The notes under the pieces: generated by a model
Databases searched by the model: none
Seen by the model: the letters and a program-made list of their open reading frames with translations, nothing else
Told to the model about the DNA's origin: nothing
Position numbers and translations under genes: made by a program
Origin: Segetibacter aerophilus
GTDB lineage: Bacteria > Bacteroidota > Bacteroidia > Chitinophagales > Chitinophagaceae
DNA: 64,000 nt
Assembly (NCBI RefSeq): GCF_007991655.1
Contig: NZ_BJYT01000019.1
Coordinates: 1-64,000, forward strand
Reading direction: 5' to 3'
Shown: positions 52,373 through 61,263 of the stretch, in pieces
Position numbering within the stretch: the stretch's first letter is position 1
Layout: each line of letters begins with the position of its first letter

Positions 52373-54208
52373 TTATTCTACTGTAACTGATTTCGCAAGA
52401 TTGCGAGGTTTATCAACATCCAAACCTTTTGCAATGCCAATGTAATAACTAAGTAACTGAAGTGGAATAACACTCAGCAACGGAGCCATCGTCTCATCTG
52501 CATCAGGCACGAACATTACATCATCAGCCATGCCCGGAATGATTTCGTCGCCTTCCGTCGCAACAGCAATCACCTTACCCTTTCGCGCTTTAATTTCCTG
52601 TACGTTAGAAACAATCTTTTCGTAGTATTTATCTTTTGTAGCTACAAAAACGACCGGCAGTTTATCATCAACAAGCGCGATCGGACCGTGCTTCATTTCG
52701 GCAGCAGGGTAGCCTTCAGCATGTATATAAGAAATCTCTTTCAGCTTTAAAGCACCCTCAAGAGCAACAGGAAAGTTATAGCCCCGACCGAGATAAAGGA
52801 AGTCCGTCGCATCTTTATATTTCTCTGCAATTGCCTGTATGTTGGAAGTGTCTTTTAGTATCTGCGAAACTTTTTCGGGGACGTCGTGCAATTCAGTTAA
52901 GAGGTGCTGGTATTTTTTTTCGTCGATTGTGCCTTTTGCATAAGCTATTTTTAAAGCCATCATAACCAGGACAGCTAGCTGACCGGTAAAAGCTTTAGTG
53001 CTTGCTACGCCTATCTCTGGACCTGCATGAGTGTAAGCACCGGCGTTACTCAATCTTGCTATACTGCTGCCAACGGCATTGACTACCCCGAATATAAAGG
53101 CACCTTTTTCTTTGGCATTTTCAAGCGCAACTAATGTGTCTGCCGTTTCTCCGCTCTGCGAAATGGCAACAATAACATCACCTCTATTAATCACCGGGTT
53201 GCGGTAACGGAACTCGCTTGCATATTCGACTTCAACCGGTATACGACACAAGTCCTCAATCCAATACTCTGCTAAAAGTCCTGCATGCCAGCTCGTACCG
53301 CAGGCCACCATGACGATTCTTTGTGCATTGATTAATGCGTTCAAATGATTGTCTACCCCGTTCATAGTGATGGTACCTGCAGCAGGGTTTAAACGACCAC
53401 GAAGGCAATCTAAAATACTTTGAGGTTGATCATAGATTTCCTTCAGCATGAAATGATCGTAGCCACCTTTTTCAATTGCTGCCAATTCCATGTCCAGCTT
53501 TTGGATGAAAGGGGTTTGCTTTTCGTTGCCGAGGTTTTTAAGTATCAATTCATCGGGCCGCACAATGGCGATCTCGTAGTCGTTTACATACACAACCTCC
53601 TTGGTATACTCAACGATTGGAGAAGCATCGGAAGCAAGGAAATGTTCGCCCTTGCCAATTCCAATAACAAGCGGGCTTCCTTTCCGGGCCGCAATGATTG
53701 TTTCAGGATCATCTTTATCTACCAGCAAAACGCAGTATGCGCCCACCACTCTTTTCAGTGCAATGCGAAGAGCTTGCTCTAACGTACAATTGTTGTTTTG
53801 CTTAATGTCTTCGATAAAGTTCAATAGTACTTCAGTATCTGTATCGCTCTTAAACTGGTAGCCTTTGTTTACCAGTTCTTGTTTTATAGAGGCATAATTT
53901 TCTATAATGCCATTATGGATCATCGCAAAACTACCTCCGGCACTTTGGTGGGGATGCGCGTTTCTATCACTTGGTTCGCCATGTGTTGCCCAGCGTGTAT
54001 GTCCGATACCTACGTGTGCATGCATGTCTTTGCCTACCACAGACTCCTCGAGCTCGCTCACTTTGCCTTTCTTTTTGTAAACTTTCAACTCACTGTTTAC
54101 AAGCGCCACTCCTGAGCTATCATATCCCCGGTATTCCAGTCTTTTCAATCCTTTTAATATAACCGGGTAAGCCTCGCGGGGACCGGTGTAACCTACAATT
54201 CCGCACAT
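52373..54208 (-). CDS. glmS: glutamine-fructose-6-phosphate aminotransferase
   Basis: The 611-residue enzyme makes glucosamine 6-phosphate, the first step of peptidoglycan and amino-sugar synthesis. The glutaminase part starts MCGIVGYTGPREAYPVILKG with nucleophile Cys2, followed by GIGHTRWATHGEPSDRNAHP. Two SIS isomerase domains follow: VMVACGTSWHAGLLAEYWIE, VIVAISQSGETADTLVAL and FLYLGRGYNFPVALEGALKL, EISYIHAEGYPAAEMKHGPI, ending KPRNLAKSVTVE, the normal C-terminus. No ribozyme is expected in this phylum. Divergent from the GNAT gene. Confidence 0.96.
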   Translation of the reverse strand: MCGIVGYTGPREAYPVILKGLKRLEYRGYDSSGVALVNSELKVYKKKGKVSELEESVVGKDMHAHVGIGHTRWATHGEPSDRNAHPHQSAGGSFAMIHNGIIENYASIKQELVNKGYQFKSDTDTEVLLNFIEDIKQNNNCTLEQALRIALKRVVGAYCVLLVDKDDPETIIAARKGSPLVIGIGKGEHFLASDASPIVEYTKEVVYVNDYEIAIVRPDELILKNLGNEKQTPFIQKLDMELAAIEKGGYDHFMLKEIYDQPQSILDCLRGRLNPAAGTITMNGVDNHLNALINAQRIVMVACGTSWHAGLLAEYWIEDLCRIPVEVEYASEFRYRNPVINRGDVIVAISQSGETADTLVALENAKEKGAFIFGVVNAVGSSIARLSNAGAYTHAGPEIGVASTKAFTGQLAVLVMMALKIAYAKGTIDEKKYQHLLTELHDVPEKVSQILKDTSNIQAIAEKYKDATDFLYLGRGYNFPVALEGALKLKEISYIHAEGYPAAEMKHGPIALVDDKLPVVFVATKDKYYEKIVSNVQEIKARKGKVIAVATEGDEIIPGMADDVMFVPDADETMAPLLSVIPLQLLSYYIGIAKGLDVDKPRNLAKSVTVE

Positions 54209-54218
54209 GATTTCCTTA

Positions 54219-54226
54219 TAATTTTG
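54219..54226 (+). promoter_or_regulatory. -7 box TAATTTTG for the GNAT gene
   Basis: TAATTTTG matches TAnnTTTG and lies 57 bp before the GNAT ATG, within the short divergent region shared with glmS. No -33 box at N19. Confidence 0.35.
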
Positions 54227-54283
54227 GGTGCAATATCCTTATTTTTAATTAATAAAGCCAACTCCAACATCACAGCTTATACT

Positions 54284-54883
54284 ATGAAAAATCACATTGA
54301 CCTTACTAACGAATATGTTCTAGAGAACTCAAACGTATTACTACGCCCATTACGTATTTCCGATCTCAATAATTTGTTGAAGTTCAGCATCGAAGAACCT
54401 GATTTATGGAAGTACTCGTTGTTGACTGCTGCCGGTGCCGACAACCTGCAGAAGTATATCCAGGTAGCGGAGAAAGGTCGGGCGCAACAGAAGGAGTATC
54501 CCTTTATTGTGTTTGACAAAAAGAGAAACGAGTATGCTGGTAGTACCCGGTTTTATGATATCCAACCCGAGTATCAAACGGTGCAGTTGGGTTACACCTG
54601 GTATGGAAAAGACTTCCAGGGAACGGGAGTGAATAAGAACTGCAAATACCTGTTACTCGAATTTGCTTTTGAGATTTGGATGGTGGAGCGGGTTGAATTC
54701 AGAGCAGATAATAACAACGAAAGAAGTATCGCCGCAATGAAAAGCATTGGTTGTACAGTAGAGGGTGTCTTAAGGAGCAACATGCCAAAGCGAGAAGGAG
54801 GAAGAAGGGATTCAATTGTTTTATCCATTTTACAAGAAGAATGGAAAAATGGGATAAAAGAGAATTTGAGAAGTAGGATATAA
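54284..54883 (+). CDS. GNAT family N-acetyltransferase (RimJ/RimL-like)
   Basis: From the ATG at 54284 (MKNHIDLTNEYVLENSNVLL) the product is 199 residues. Acetyl-CoA binding features: VLLRPLRISDLNNLLKFS at the start, then YEYAGSTRFYDI-like EYAGSTRFYDIQPEYQTVQL and TWYGKDFQGTGVNKNCKYLL (the Q/RxxGxG/A motif in relaxed form), then VERVEFRADNNNERSIAAMK. The pattern fits RimJ/RimL-type acetyltransferases of ribosomal proteins or antibiotics; the target cannot be told. Confidence 0.84.
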   Translation: MKNHIDLTNEYVLENSNVLLRPLRISDLNNLLKFSIEEPDLWKYSLLTAAGADNLQKYIQVAEKGRAQQKEYPFIVFDKKRNEYAGSTRFYDIQPEYQTVQLGYTWYGKDFQGTGVNKNCKYLLLEFAFEIWMVERVEFRADNNNERSIAAMKSIGCTVEGVLRSNMPKREGGRRDSIVLSILQEEWKNGIKENLRSRI

Positions 54884-54884
54884 A

Positions 54885-54937
54885 GCTTTACGTTCCGATC
54901 GGTATAGCCCTGATTGAACATTGTTGCGTCGCAGTAC
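54885..54937 (-). repeat. GTACAAG dispersed element, copy 15 (shortened)
   Basis: Minus-strand GTACTGCGACGCAAC lacks five bases of box 1 but keeps the C/G-type core; AATGTTCA and then CGGAACGTAAAG follow, the latter ending next to the GNAT stop codon. Confidence 0.72.
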
Positions 54938-55011
54938 GTTCATCAGTTGTAGTCCTATTAAGCTGTGCTTAGTAGATGGCATAAAATAAGAACGCGCGCA
55001 AAAATCTCTTC

Positions 55012-56184
55012 TTAACGATACTTGTACCACGAACCTGTGTTGAATAGAAGGATGGTTTCATCTTCCTTTATCCAGGCATTAGTCAAAAGCTTTTGCATCC
55101 CTTTATAAGTTGCACTTCCCTCAGGAGACAACAACATTCCTTCCTGGCTGGCTACCTCCCGTATGCCTTGTTGAATTTGATCTTCACTCACTGTTATTAC
55201 AGTTCCCTTGCTTTCCTGTACTACCTGTATCATTAAATCTTTCGCAAACGGAAAAGGCACAGCGAGGCCATAAGCCAAAGACGGTTGAGGATTATAATTA
55301 TTTGAAAGTGCACCGGATTTAAAAATTTCCATCATAGGTGCACAAATCTCACTCTGTACAATCACCATTTTAGGAAGCTTTCCCTTTATCCAACCAAGTT
55401 TCTTCATTTCTTTGAAAGCCTTCCACATGCCTATTAATCCGGTACCACCACCGGTAGGATAAATAATCACATCAGGGAGTCGCCAGTTTAATTGTTCTGC
55501 AATTTCAAATCCCAAAGTCTTCTTGCCTTCCAGCCGGTAAGGCTCTTTCATGGTAGACATATCAAAATAGCCCTTCTCCTCTGATAACTGTTTGGCCAGC
55601 TTTCCACATTTGTCAATCAATCCATCTAGCAATATCAGCTCGGCGCCGAACAGCCGGCATTCTTCTTTAAGGGTTTCTGTGGTATGTCTTGGCATTATGA
55701 CCGTAGCTTTTATATCGGCTTTTGCGCAGTAGGCAGCCATTGCGCCGCCTGCATTTCCTGCCGTGGGTATTACTACGTTTTCAATTCCAAACTCTTTGGC
55801 TTTTGAAATTGCCATACTGATGCCGCGCGCCTTAAAAGAGCCGGTTGGGTTTACGCTCTCGTCTTTTATTAAGATCTTAGCTATGTTGGTTTTTTGTGCA
55901 AGTTTATCCAGTGAATGAATTGGCGTCCATCCTTCGCCGAGGCTTACAATGTTTTTTTCATCAAACACAGGGAGCAGTTCTGCGTAACGCCACATCGTCA
56001 ATGGCCTGTTCTTAAGCGCCTCTTTTAGAAAGGGCTGATCAAGATATTCAGTTATTAGGGGCTGATTGCAGCAGGTTGCAAAAGATTGCAAAGAATGAAT
56101 ATCATACTCTTTATTGCAATGCGGGCATTGAAGGTTTTTGGCAAGAGATATGGTTTCTTGAAAAGTTTCGGGTGCTATTGGCAT
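55012..56184 (-). CDS. thrC: threonine synthase-like PLP enzyme
   Basis: The 390-residue protein belongs to the PLP fold type II threonine synthase group. It has an N-terminal zinc-ribbon-like LQCPHCNKEYDIHSLQSFAT ending CCNQPL, the PLP-lysine motif DESVNPTGSFKARGISMAIS near 110-128, and the phosphate-binding IIYPTGGGTGLIGMWKAF. It makes threonine from O-phosphohomoserine, or performs a related elimination. The usual thrA/thrB genes are not nearby. It lies 52 bp after a LysR gene on the same strand. Confidence 0.82.
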   Translation of the reverse strand: MPIAPETFQETISLAKNLQCPHCNKEYDIHSLQSFATCCNQPLITEYLDQPFLKEALKNRPLTMWRYAELLPVFDEKNIVSLGEGWTPIHSLDKLAQKTNIAKILIKDESVNPTGSFKARGISMAISKAKEFGIENVVIPTAGNAGGAMAAYCAKADIKATVIMPRHTTETLKEECRLFGAELILLDGLIDKCGKLAKQLSEEKGYFDMSTMKEPYRLEGKKTLGFEIAEQLNWRLPDVIIYPTGGGTGLIGMWKAFKEMKKLGWIKGKLPKMVIVQSEICAPMMEIFKSGALSNNYNPQPSLAYGLAVPFPFAKDLMIQVVQESKGTVITVSEDQIQQGIREVASQEGMLLSPEGSATYKGMQKLLTNAWIKEDETILLFNTGSWYKYR

Positions 56185-56236
56185 GAAGTAAAAGTAGCCT
56201 TCACTTATTACTTTTTGTATTCAATTTGCTTATACA

Positions 56237-57145
56237 CTATAACTCCTGGTTATATACGTCTTTAGCAAATGCTATCAGGTTTTTACTTAGCTCGTTTGTC
56301 ATTTCGCCTTTTCGCTGTATGAAGTAAAAGTTCCTTTTTATGTCTAAACCTTCGATATTGATTTCTGTGAGTTCCCCGTTTTCCAGTTCCTTTAAAACCG
56401 AACGTTTAGGTAAGAAGCCAAGGCAATTTGATTCAAGCAAAAAGTTTTTGAGTGCTTCTGTTCCACCCAACCTCACCTTTACGTTTAGATCGTGCAACGT
56501 TATTTTAATTTTTTCCAGGCTTTGTAGCAATGCAGCTAAAGTGCCGCTTCCTTTTTCACGTAGGACAATAGGCAGCGAAGGCAAGTCCTTTAAAGTATAC
56601 ATCCTCTTTTTTGTAAGATCGCTTTTAGAGCTGCAAACGGCGATTACCTTATCGGTGAGAAAAGGTAAAGAAGTTACCTGTTTTGATTTTATCGGTCCTT
56701 CGATTATCCCAAGGTTTATGGTTTGTTGCAGGAGTGCATCTAATACAATTTCTGAATTTCGGTTAAGCAAATTGATTTCAACTCCGGGAAATTGTTTGTG
56801 AAAAGCTGACAGGATTTTCGGTAAAATGTATAAAGCAACAGTTGTACTTGCGCCAAGTTTTAGGATGCCTTTCGCCTGCAGTTTGTCGTTGAGATAAGAG
56901 ATCTCAAACTGAGTTTGCTCCTGAATGTTTTTAACCTCTAACAATTTTTGGTACAATAAGCTTCCAACTGCAGTCAGCTCCACTTTCAATCCATGTCTTT
57001 CAAACAATTTCGCCTTGTAATCATCTTCCAACGACCTGATGCTTTTGCTAATTGCCGGCTGCGATAGAAACAGTGCTTCGCTTGCCTTTGTAAAGCTTTT
57101 CTGAGCTGCTACCTCAAGAAAAATAATATGTTTTGTAGAAAGCAT
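56237..57145 (-). CDS. LysR family transcriptional regulator
   Basis: A 302-residue regulator: N-terminal winged helix (FLEVAAQKSFTKASEALFLS then QPAISKSIRSLEDDYKAKLF, residues 9-49), a linker helix KLLEVKNIQEQTQFEISYL and a periplasmic-binding-protein-like effector domain starting GILKLGASTTVALYILPKIL. The family usually controls a neighbouring gene; the threonine synthase-like gene just downstream is the natural candidate, possibly as part of one operon, although divergent targets are more typical. Confidence 0.88.
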   Translation of the reverse strand: MLSTKHIIFLEVAAQKSFTKASEALFLSQPAISKSIRSLEDDYKAKLFERHGLKVELTAVGSLLYQKLLEVKNIQEQTQFEISYLNDKLQAKGILKLGASTTVALYILPKILSAFHKQFPGVEINLLNRNSEIVLDALLQQTINLGIIEGPIKSKQVTSLPFLTDKVIAVCSSKSDLTKKRMYTLKDLPSLPIVLREKGSGTLAALLQSLEKIKITLHDLNVKVRLGGTEALKNFLLESNCLGFLPKRSVLKELENGELTEINIEGLDIKRNFYFIQRKGEMTNELSKNLIAFAKDVYNQEL

Positions 57146-57225
57146 ATCGTCGGTTTTATTTCAAGTCGGAGTCTTAATTGCCAGAGAAATAATTGCTTTT
57201 TCTTAAGCATAATAAACAACAAACA

Positions 57226-57281
57226 GTACAAGAGTGCGACGCAACAAAAGCATCATGGTGTGATTAGTTGCTTCAACACAA
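57226..57281 (+). repeat. GTACAAG dispersed element, copy 16
   Basis: Box 1 GTACAAGAGTGCGACGCAAC, then AAAAGCAT, and CTTCAACACAA 25 nt after box 1. C/G subfamily, pointing into the 3' end of lpdA. Confidence 0.84.
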
Positions 57282-57411
57282 TTTGATTTCAAAGTAAAGA
57301 ACATATTGAGTTGCCTGCGCAAATCTGCTTTGCCATAGTTGCGTCAAAACCTTTTACTTGTAAATTTTAATTCGGCTTCATGGTCAAGGTTCTACTGTCG
57401 CTGTTATGAAA

Positions 57412-57441
57412 TTATAAAGGCCGCAATTGCGGCCTTTATAA
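57412..57441 (-). terminator. perfect palindromic terminator after lpdA
   Basis: TTATAAAGGCCGCAA and its exact complement form a 30-bp palindrome centred at 57426, with GGCCGC in the stem and T-rich sequence on the minus strand. It lies 20 bp after the lpdA stop. Confidence 0.8.
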
Positions 57442-57460
57442 AATCTACTAATTTATTTAA

Positions 57461-58867
57461 CTAAACATCTATAGCCTCGCCATAAGCAACGGCTGTCGCT
57501 TCTTTCAAACCTTCACTCATAGTTGGGTGAGGGTGGATGGAGTTAAGAATTTCATGAGCAGTTGTTTCGAGCTTGCGGGCGACAGAAACTTCTGCAATCA
57601 TTTCGGTTACGCTATTGCCGATCATGTGAGCTCCCAGGAACTCACCGTATTTCGCATCGAAAATTACTTTAACAAAACCCTCGGTTGCGCCAGCAGCACT
57701 TGCTTTGCCGCTAGCCATGAAAGGGAATTTTCCAACCTTAATGTCATACCCTGCGTCTTTAGCGGCTTTCTCGGTGTAACCGATGCTTGCAATTTCAGGA
57801 GTGCAATAAGTACAGCCCGGAATATTATTGTAATCAATTCCTTCAGGCGCATGTGCAAATTTCTTTTCAGTATAGGCTATATGCTCTGATGCATTTACGC
57901 CTTCTTTACCTGCCACGTGCGCAAGTGCCTGACCAGGCGTGCAATCACCAATCGCGTAGAATCCTGCAACGTTTGTCTGGCCAAATTTGTCTACTACGAT
58001 TTTGCCTTTTTCTGTTTTTATGCCCAATTCTTCCAAACCTATATTTTCTATATTAGCTGCGATGCCTACTGCACTTAAAACAATATCAGCCTCCAGGCTA
58101 ATTTCGCCAGACTGGGTTTTTACTCTTGCTTTTACACCGTTACCTGTCGCCTCAACTGCTTCCACAGTTGAATTGGTCATAATTTCAATTCCCTGCTTTT
58201 TATATTGCTTTTCAAGTTCTTTAGAAATTTCTTCGTCTTCAACAGGAACAATGCGAGGCAGAAACTCGACAATAGTAACCTTCGTGCCCATGCTATTATA
58301 GAAATAAGCAAACTCAACACCTATGGCTCCACTACCTACTACGATCATGCTTTTAGGTTGTGTTGGTAAAGCCATTGCTTCACGATATCCAATTACATTC
58401 TTACCATCAATTGGCAGGTTTGGTAATTGTCTTCCACGGCTTCCCGTTGCTATGATGATGTATTTAGCTTCGACTATTTGTTTGCTATTATCTGCTGCAG
58501 TTACTTCAACTTGTCCTTTGGCTTTCAACTTGCCATAACCCATGATAACATCAATCTTATTCTTCTTCATCAAAAACTGCACGCCTCTGCTCATCTTATC
58601 TGCCACACCACGGCTGCGTTTTATAACAGCTCCGAAATCATGTTGTGCTCCGCTTACATTGATACCATAAGCAGTGCTGTGCTTAGCATACTCATACACC
58701 TGGGCGCTTTTAAGTAAGGCTTTGGTAGGTATACATCCCCAGTTGAGGCATACACCTCCAAGACTTTCCTTTTCTATAATGGCAACCTTAAAACCCAATT
58801 GTGAAGCCCGGATAGCTGCAGGATAACCACCTGGTCCGCTTCCTAAAACGATTACATCGTACGCCAT
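57461..58867 (-). CDS. lpdA: dihydrolipoyl dehydrogenase
   Basis: The 468-residue flavoprotein reoxidises the lipoyl arm of 2-oxo acid dehydrogenase complexes using NAD. FAD motif VLGSGPGGYPAAIRASQLG, redox-active disulfide GGVCLNWGCIPTKALL (Cys40 and Cys45), NAD motif MIVVGSGAIGVEFAYFYNS and the C-terminal His-Glu of HPHPTMSEGLKEA are all present. It stands alone, 18 kb from pdhA. A perfect Bacteroidota-type promoter lies 114 bp upstream and a perfect terminator follows. Confidence 0.96.
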   Translation of the reverse strand: MAYDVIVLGSGPGGYPAAIRASQLGFKVAIIEKESLGGVCLNWGCIPTKALLKSAQVYEYAKHSTAYGINVSGAQHDFGAVIKRSRGVADKMSRGVQFLMKKNKIDVIMGYGKLKAKGQVEVTAADNSKQIVEAKYIIIATGSRGRQLPNLPIDGKNVIGYREAMALPTQPKSMIVVGSGAIGVEFAYFYNSMGTKVTIVEFLPRIVPVEDEEISKELEKQYKKQGIEIMTNSTVEAVEATGNGVKARVKTQSGEISLEADIVLSAVGIAANIENIGLEELGIKTEKGKIVVDKFGQTNVAGFYAIGDCTPGQALAHVAGKEGVNASEHIAYTEKKFAHAPEGIDYNNIPGCTYCTPEIASIGYTEKAAKDAGYDIKVGKFPFMASGKASAAGATEGFVKVIFDAKYGEFLGAHMIGNSVTEMIAEVSVARKLETTAHEILNSIHPHPTMSEGLKEATAVAYGEAIDV

Positions 58868-58980
58868 AGTTTTCGTTATAATATTAAAATTGAATGATAA
58901 TTTTTATTGCCTGTTTTACTTCAGCAGTTCCTGTTTCGATGGAATTGTAGTTGTACCAGCGCAACCTTTAAAAAGATGTG

Positions 58981-59011
58981 CAAAAATACTGGTTACTATG
59001 CAAACAACAAA
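58981..59011 (-). promoter_or_regulatory. promoter for lpdA (TTTG-N19-TATTTTTG)
   Basis: On the minus strand TTTG (59011-59008) is followed after exactly 19 bp by TATTTTTG (58988-58981), a full match to the Bacteroidota -33/-7 consensus. It gives a leader of about 110 nt. This is the best promoter match in the window. Confidence 0.68.
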
Positions 59012-59087
59012 TTAGATATAAGTAAAAGCGTTGAAAAGTAATGATTTCGACAGCTGGTTATCCACCGTTAAGCAATCGTATTCGTCT

Positions 59088-59095
59088 TATTTTTG
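59088..59095 (+). promoter_or_regulatory. -7 box TATTTTTG for the DUF3078 gene
   Basis: TATTTTTG fits TAnnTTTG and lies 23 bp before the ATG at 59119. It argues against the in-frame ATG at 59041, which would lie upstream of the transcript. Confidence 0.42.
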
Positions 59096-59118
59096 TTGCT
59101 TCCAATTCAATAATTGAT

Positions 59119-60054
59119 ATGAGAAAGTGGATGTTGTTGTCTATCGCTGCTTTAGGTTATATGACTTCTTATTGCCAGGACGATATCACTGTCAAAAAGC
59201 TTCAAAGTGAGATCAACCGGCAGGTAAAAAAAGAGGTGGCAGATACAACGCCGTGGAACTGGGTAAAAGGAGGCACTGTTGCGTTGAATGGTACCCAGGG
59301 TTCATTAAGAAACTGGGCGGCAGGTGGCGACAAATTTTCAATGGCGATTAACAGTTACGTAAACTATTACGTGTTCTACCGCAACGGCAGGCAGAACTGG
59401 GACAACAACCTGGATTTCAATTTCGGACTGTTGCAAAGTACCAGCACAGGTACTAGAAAGAATGACGATCGCGTGGACATTTTGTCTAAGTACGGATACA
59501 ACTTTGACGGGAAGTGGTTTTTGTCTGGCCTGTTTAATTTTCGTACGCAGCTATTTGATGGTTATTCATATTCCTCTGATAATAAGTCGTTGTCTTCTAC
59601 CTTTCTTTCGCCAGCTTATATACTTACTTCCCTGGGTTTTGACTATAAGCCTTCGGCTAAATTTTCTGCATTCATATCGCCGCTAACGAGTCGATGGGTT
59701 ATTGTTGCAAGCAGAAAGTTAGCGGCTAAAGGTTTATACGGAGTTGACTCAGGCAGACACGCTATAAATGAATTTGGTGCTTTTGCGTCTATTAATGTAG
59801 TTAGGCCGATGAGCAATAACGTCTCTTATAAAGGCCGCCTTGACTTATTTAGCAACTACCGAAACAGGGCTAAAAACGTAGATGTCTTTTTTACAAACTA
59901 CTTCGCTTTTAAGATAAACAGGTATCTCGCTGCCACCTATAATTTAGATCTCATTTATGATGATGATGTCAGAATATTTGGCAAACAAGGAAGGAGCCCC
60001 TCGCTGCAGTTAAAGAGTTTGATCGGGATAGGTTTTACTATGAAGCTTAAATAG
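59119..60054 (+). CDS. DUF3078 outer-membrane-like protein
   Basis: From ATG 59119 (MRKWMLLSIAALGYMTSYCQ, a signal peptide) the product is 311 residues. The DUF3078 family is recognised from TPWNWVKGGTVALNGTQGSL, RNWAAGGDKFSMAINSYVNY and the aromatic alternation of following strands (NLDFNFGLLQSTSTGTRKND, WFLSGLFNFRTQLFDGYS, SAKFSAFISPLTSRWVIV), ending in LKSLIGIGFTMKLK with a C-terminal strand. The pattern suggests a beta-barrel in the outer membrane. Function unknown, conserved across Bacteroidota. Confidence 0.85.
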   Translation: MRKWMLLSIAALGYMTSYCQDDITVKKLQSEINRQVKKEVADTTPWNWVKGGTVALNGTQGSLRNWAAGGDKFSMAINSYVNYYVFYRNGRQNWDNNLDFNFGLLQSTSTGTRKNDDRVDILSKYGYNFDGKWFLSGLFNFRTQLFDGYSYSSDNKSLSSTFLSPAYILTSLGFDYKPSAKFSAFISPLTSRWVIVASRKLAAKGLYGVDSGRHAINEFGAFASINVVRPMSNNVSYKGRLDLFSNYRNRAKNVDVFFTNYFAFKINRYLAATYNLDLIYDDDVRIFGKQGRSPSLQLKSLIGIGFTMKLK

Positions 60055-60167
60055 AATAAGGGACGACTTACACCTTTGGCCTATCGCCCTATATGCTTCT
60101 ACAAAGGCCGCGATTTTGTACCAAAAAGTTCCCTTTTCTAAAATTTATCTTCAGGCATAATAGTTAT

Positions 60168-60175
60168 AAAGGAGG
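60168..60175 (+). promoter_or_regulatory. strong Shine-Dalgarno sequence
   Basis: AAAGGAGG with a 5-base spacer before the ATG at 60181 is a near-perfect ribosome-binding site. Most genes in this window have none, so it stands out and fixes the start codon. Confidence 0.65.
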
Positions 60176-60180
60176 CAAAT

Positions 60181-60663
60181 ATGGCAAATCCTTCTCCTGT
60201 ATCAGACGTTTATAAAATCATAAGAGGACAAGTTGAACATGTAGATAACAACCTGGGGCAACGGGTTATATGGCTTGTAATAGCTCAGTCTTTCTTCTTC
60301 GGCGCTTATGCGTCTTTAATCAATGGAAAACCTGCAAAGCCAGAACTGGATCTAATCCACGGCGCATTAATCAAAATTTTGCCGATTGCGGCTCTATTAA
60401 CTGTACTGTTTACTTTCATTGACGTGATTAGTTCCATCGTGTACATGTATGGATTACGGAAGAAATATGAAGCCAGTCTAAATACAGACGTTGATGTAGA
60501 TAGTGCTTACCCAAATATCACCGGGTCAAAAGCGCAACGATTTTTTATGCATGCATCACCCATTTTGATACCCCTTCTTTTCATTACTGTCTGGATAATA
60601 CTACTGTATGTTCAATACAAGTCTCCGGCCGCAATGCCCGCACCTACGCCCATGCCGAAATAA
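60181..60663 (+). CDS. hypothetical membrane protein, three spans
   Basis: A 160-residue protein I do not recognise. Hydrophobic segments: VIWLVIAQSFFFGAYASLIN (about 29-48), ILPIAALLTVLFTFIDVISS (about 63-82) and ILIPLLFITVWIILLYVQYK (about 128-147), with a cytoplasmic-like helix at the start (YKIIRGQVEHVDNNLGQR) and a proline-rich tail (PAAMPAPTPMPK). Its strong Shine-Dalgarno site and unusual start context set it apart from neighbours. It ends 1 bp from the converging next gene. Confidence 0.65.
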   Translation: MANPSPVSDVYKIIRGQVEHVDNNLGQRVIWLVIAQSFFFGAYASLINGKPAKPELDLIHGALIKILPIAALLTVLFTFIDVISSIVYMYGLRKKYEASLNTDVDVDSAYPNITGSKAQRFFMHASPILIPLLFITVWIILLYVQYKSPAAMPAPTPMPK

Positions 60664-60664
60664 T

Positions 60665-61183
60665 TTATACAGACTTTAATACAGGGCCAATCTTTTTTGA
60701 TAGCCAGCTGTCTTTTACAGGGATTAACCATTTGTCTAACAATTCAGCTTTTGTTTGAACGAGGTTATTGAAATAAATAGTTTCGGGAGTTATGAAGTTA
60801 TTTTCAACCGCATACTTAAGTTGGGAGAGTGGTAGTAACTCAATTTTATCTTTTACAAGAAATGCGAGATTCTGCCTGTTAAACATATCAACCTTGAAGG
60901 TCTCTTCGATTGACTTAATAAGTCTTACACTACTGTCGGTACTGCAACCACTGACACCGGCCTGGGTTTCATCGGCCATCAGAATAATAAACTGGCCGAA
61001 AAGAAGGTTGGCATAACCTTTCACTTTTGCTCCGTGGGAGTTCCAGTTTTCGGTGAAGACGTTCATCATATCTTCTATCTCAAGCGCTTCTCCAATTGAA
61101 AAGAGGCGGCTTGACTGATAGATCCATACACGTGATGATGGGTGAAAATTTTCAGGGATCAAGTGTTTATATTCTAAGTTCAT
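60665..61183 (-). CDS. conserved hypothetical protein (often mis-named ABC transporter ATPase)
   Basis: Starting at ATG 61183 (MNLEYKHLIPENFHPSSRVW) the protein is 172 residues. It matches a Bacteroidota family sometimes labelled ABC transporter ATPase, but it has no Walker A or signature motif, so the name is wrong. Visible elements: WIYQSSRLFSIGEALEIEDM, NWNSHGAKVKGYANLLFGQF, then GCSTDSSVRLIKSIEETF and a helical C-terminus. Cytoplasmic; function unknown. It begins upstream of GTACAAG copy 17. Confidence 0.7.
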   Translation of the reverse strand: MNLEYKHLIPENFHPSSRVWIYQSSRLFSIGEALEIEDMMNVFTENWNSHGAKVKGYANLLFGQFIILMADETQAGVSGCSTDSSVRLIKSIEETFKVDMFNRQNLAFLVKDKIELLPLSQLKYAVENNFITPETIYFNNLVQTKAELLDKWLIPVKDSWLSKKIGPVLKSV

Positions 61184-61263
61184 TTTGTATGATTTTAGTA
61201 TCAATGGTGGCTACAATGAAAATGTAACCGCCGGAATGTAAGAGTGGTTAATTAAGTGTTGCA

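Larger units (their letters stand above)
57146..57460. other. intergenic region between lpdA and the LysR gene
   Basis: The 315 bases hold GTACAAG copy 16 and the lpdA terminator. A loose partial motif GTTGCGTCAAAACC at 57339-57352 joins part of box 1 to part of box 2 without the rest. No gene is seen. Confidence 0.55.

Noticed and set aside
54955-54975. 9-bp hairpin between the GNAT and threonine synthase genes
   Set aside because: It has a three-base loop but no T-run on either strand, so I did not call it a terminator.
58948-58962. possible extra GTACAAG copy (TTGTACCAGCGCAACC)
   Set aside because: Only the ends resemble box 1; the core and the second box are missing, so it is probably chance.
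60665-61183. ABC transporter ATPase label for this family
   Set aside because: No Walker A, signature or Walker B motif is present, so I kept it as a conserved hypothetical protein.
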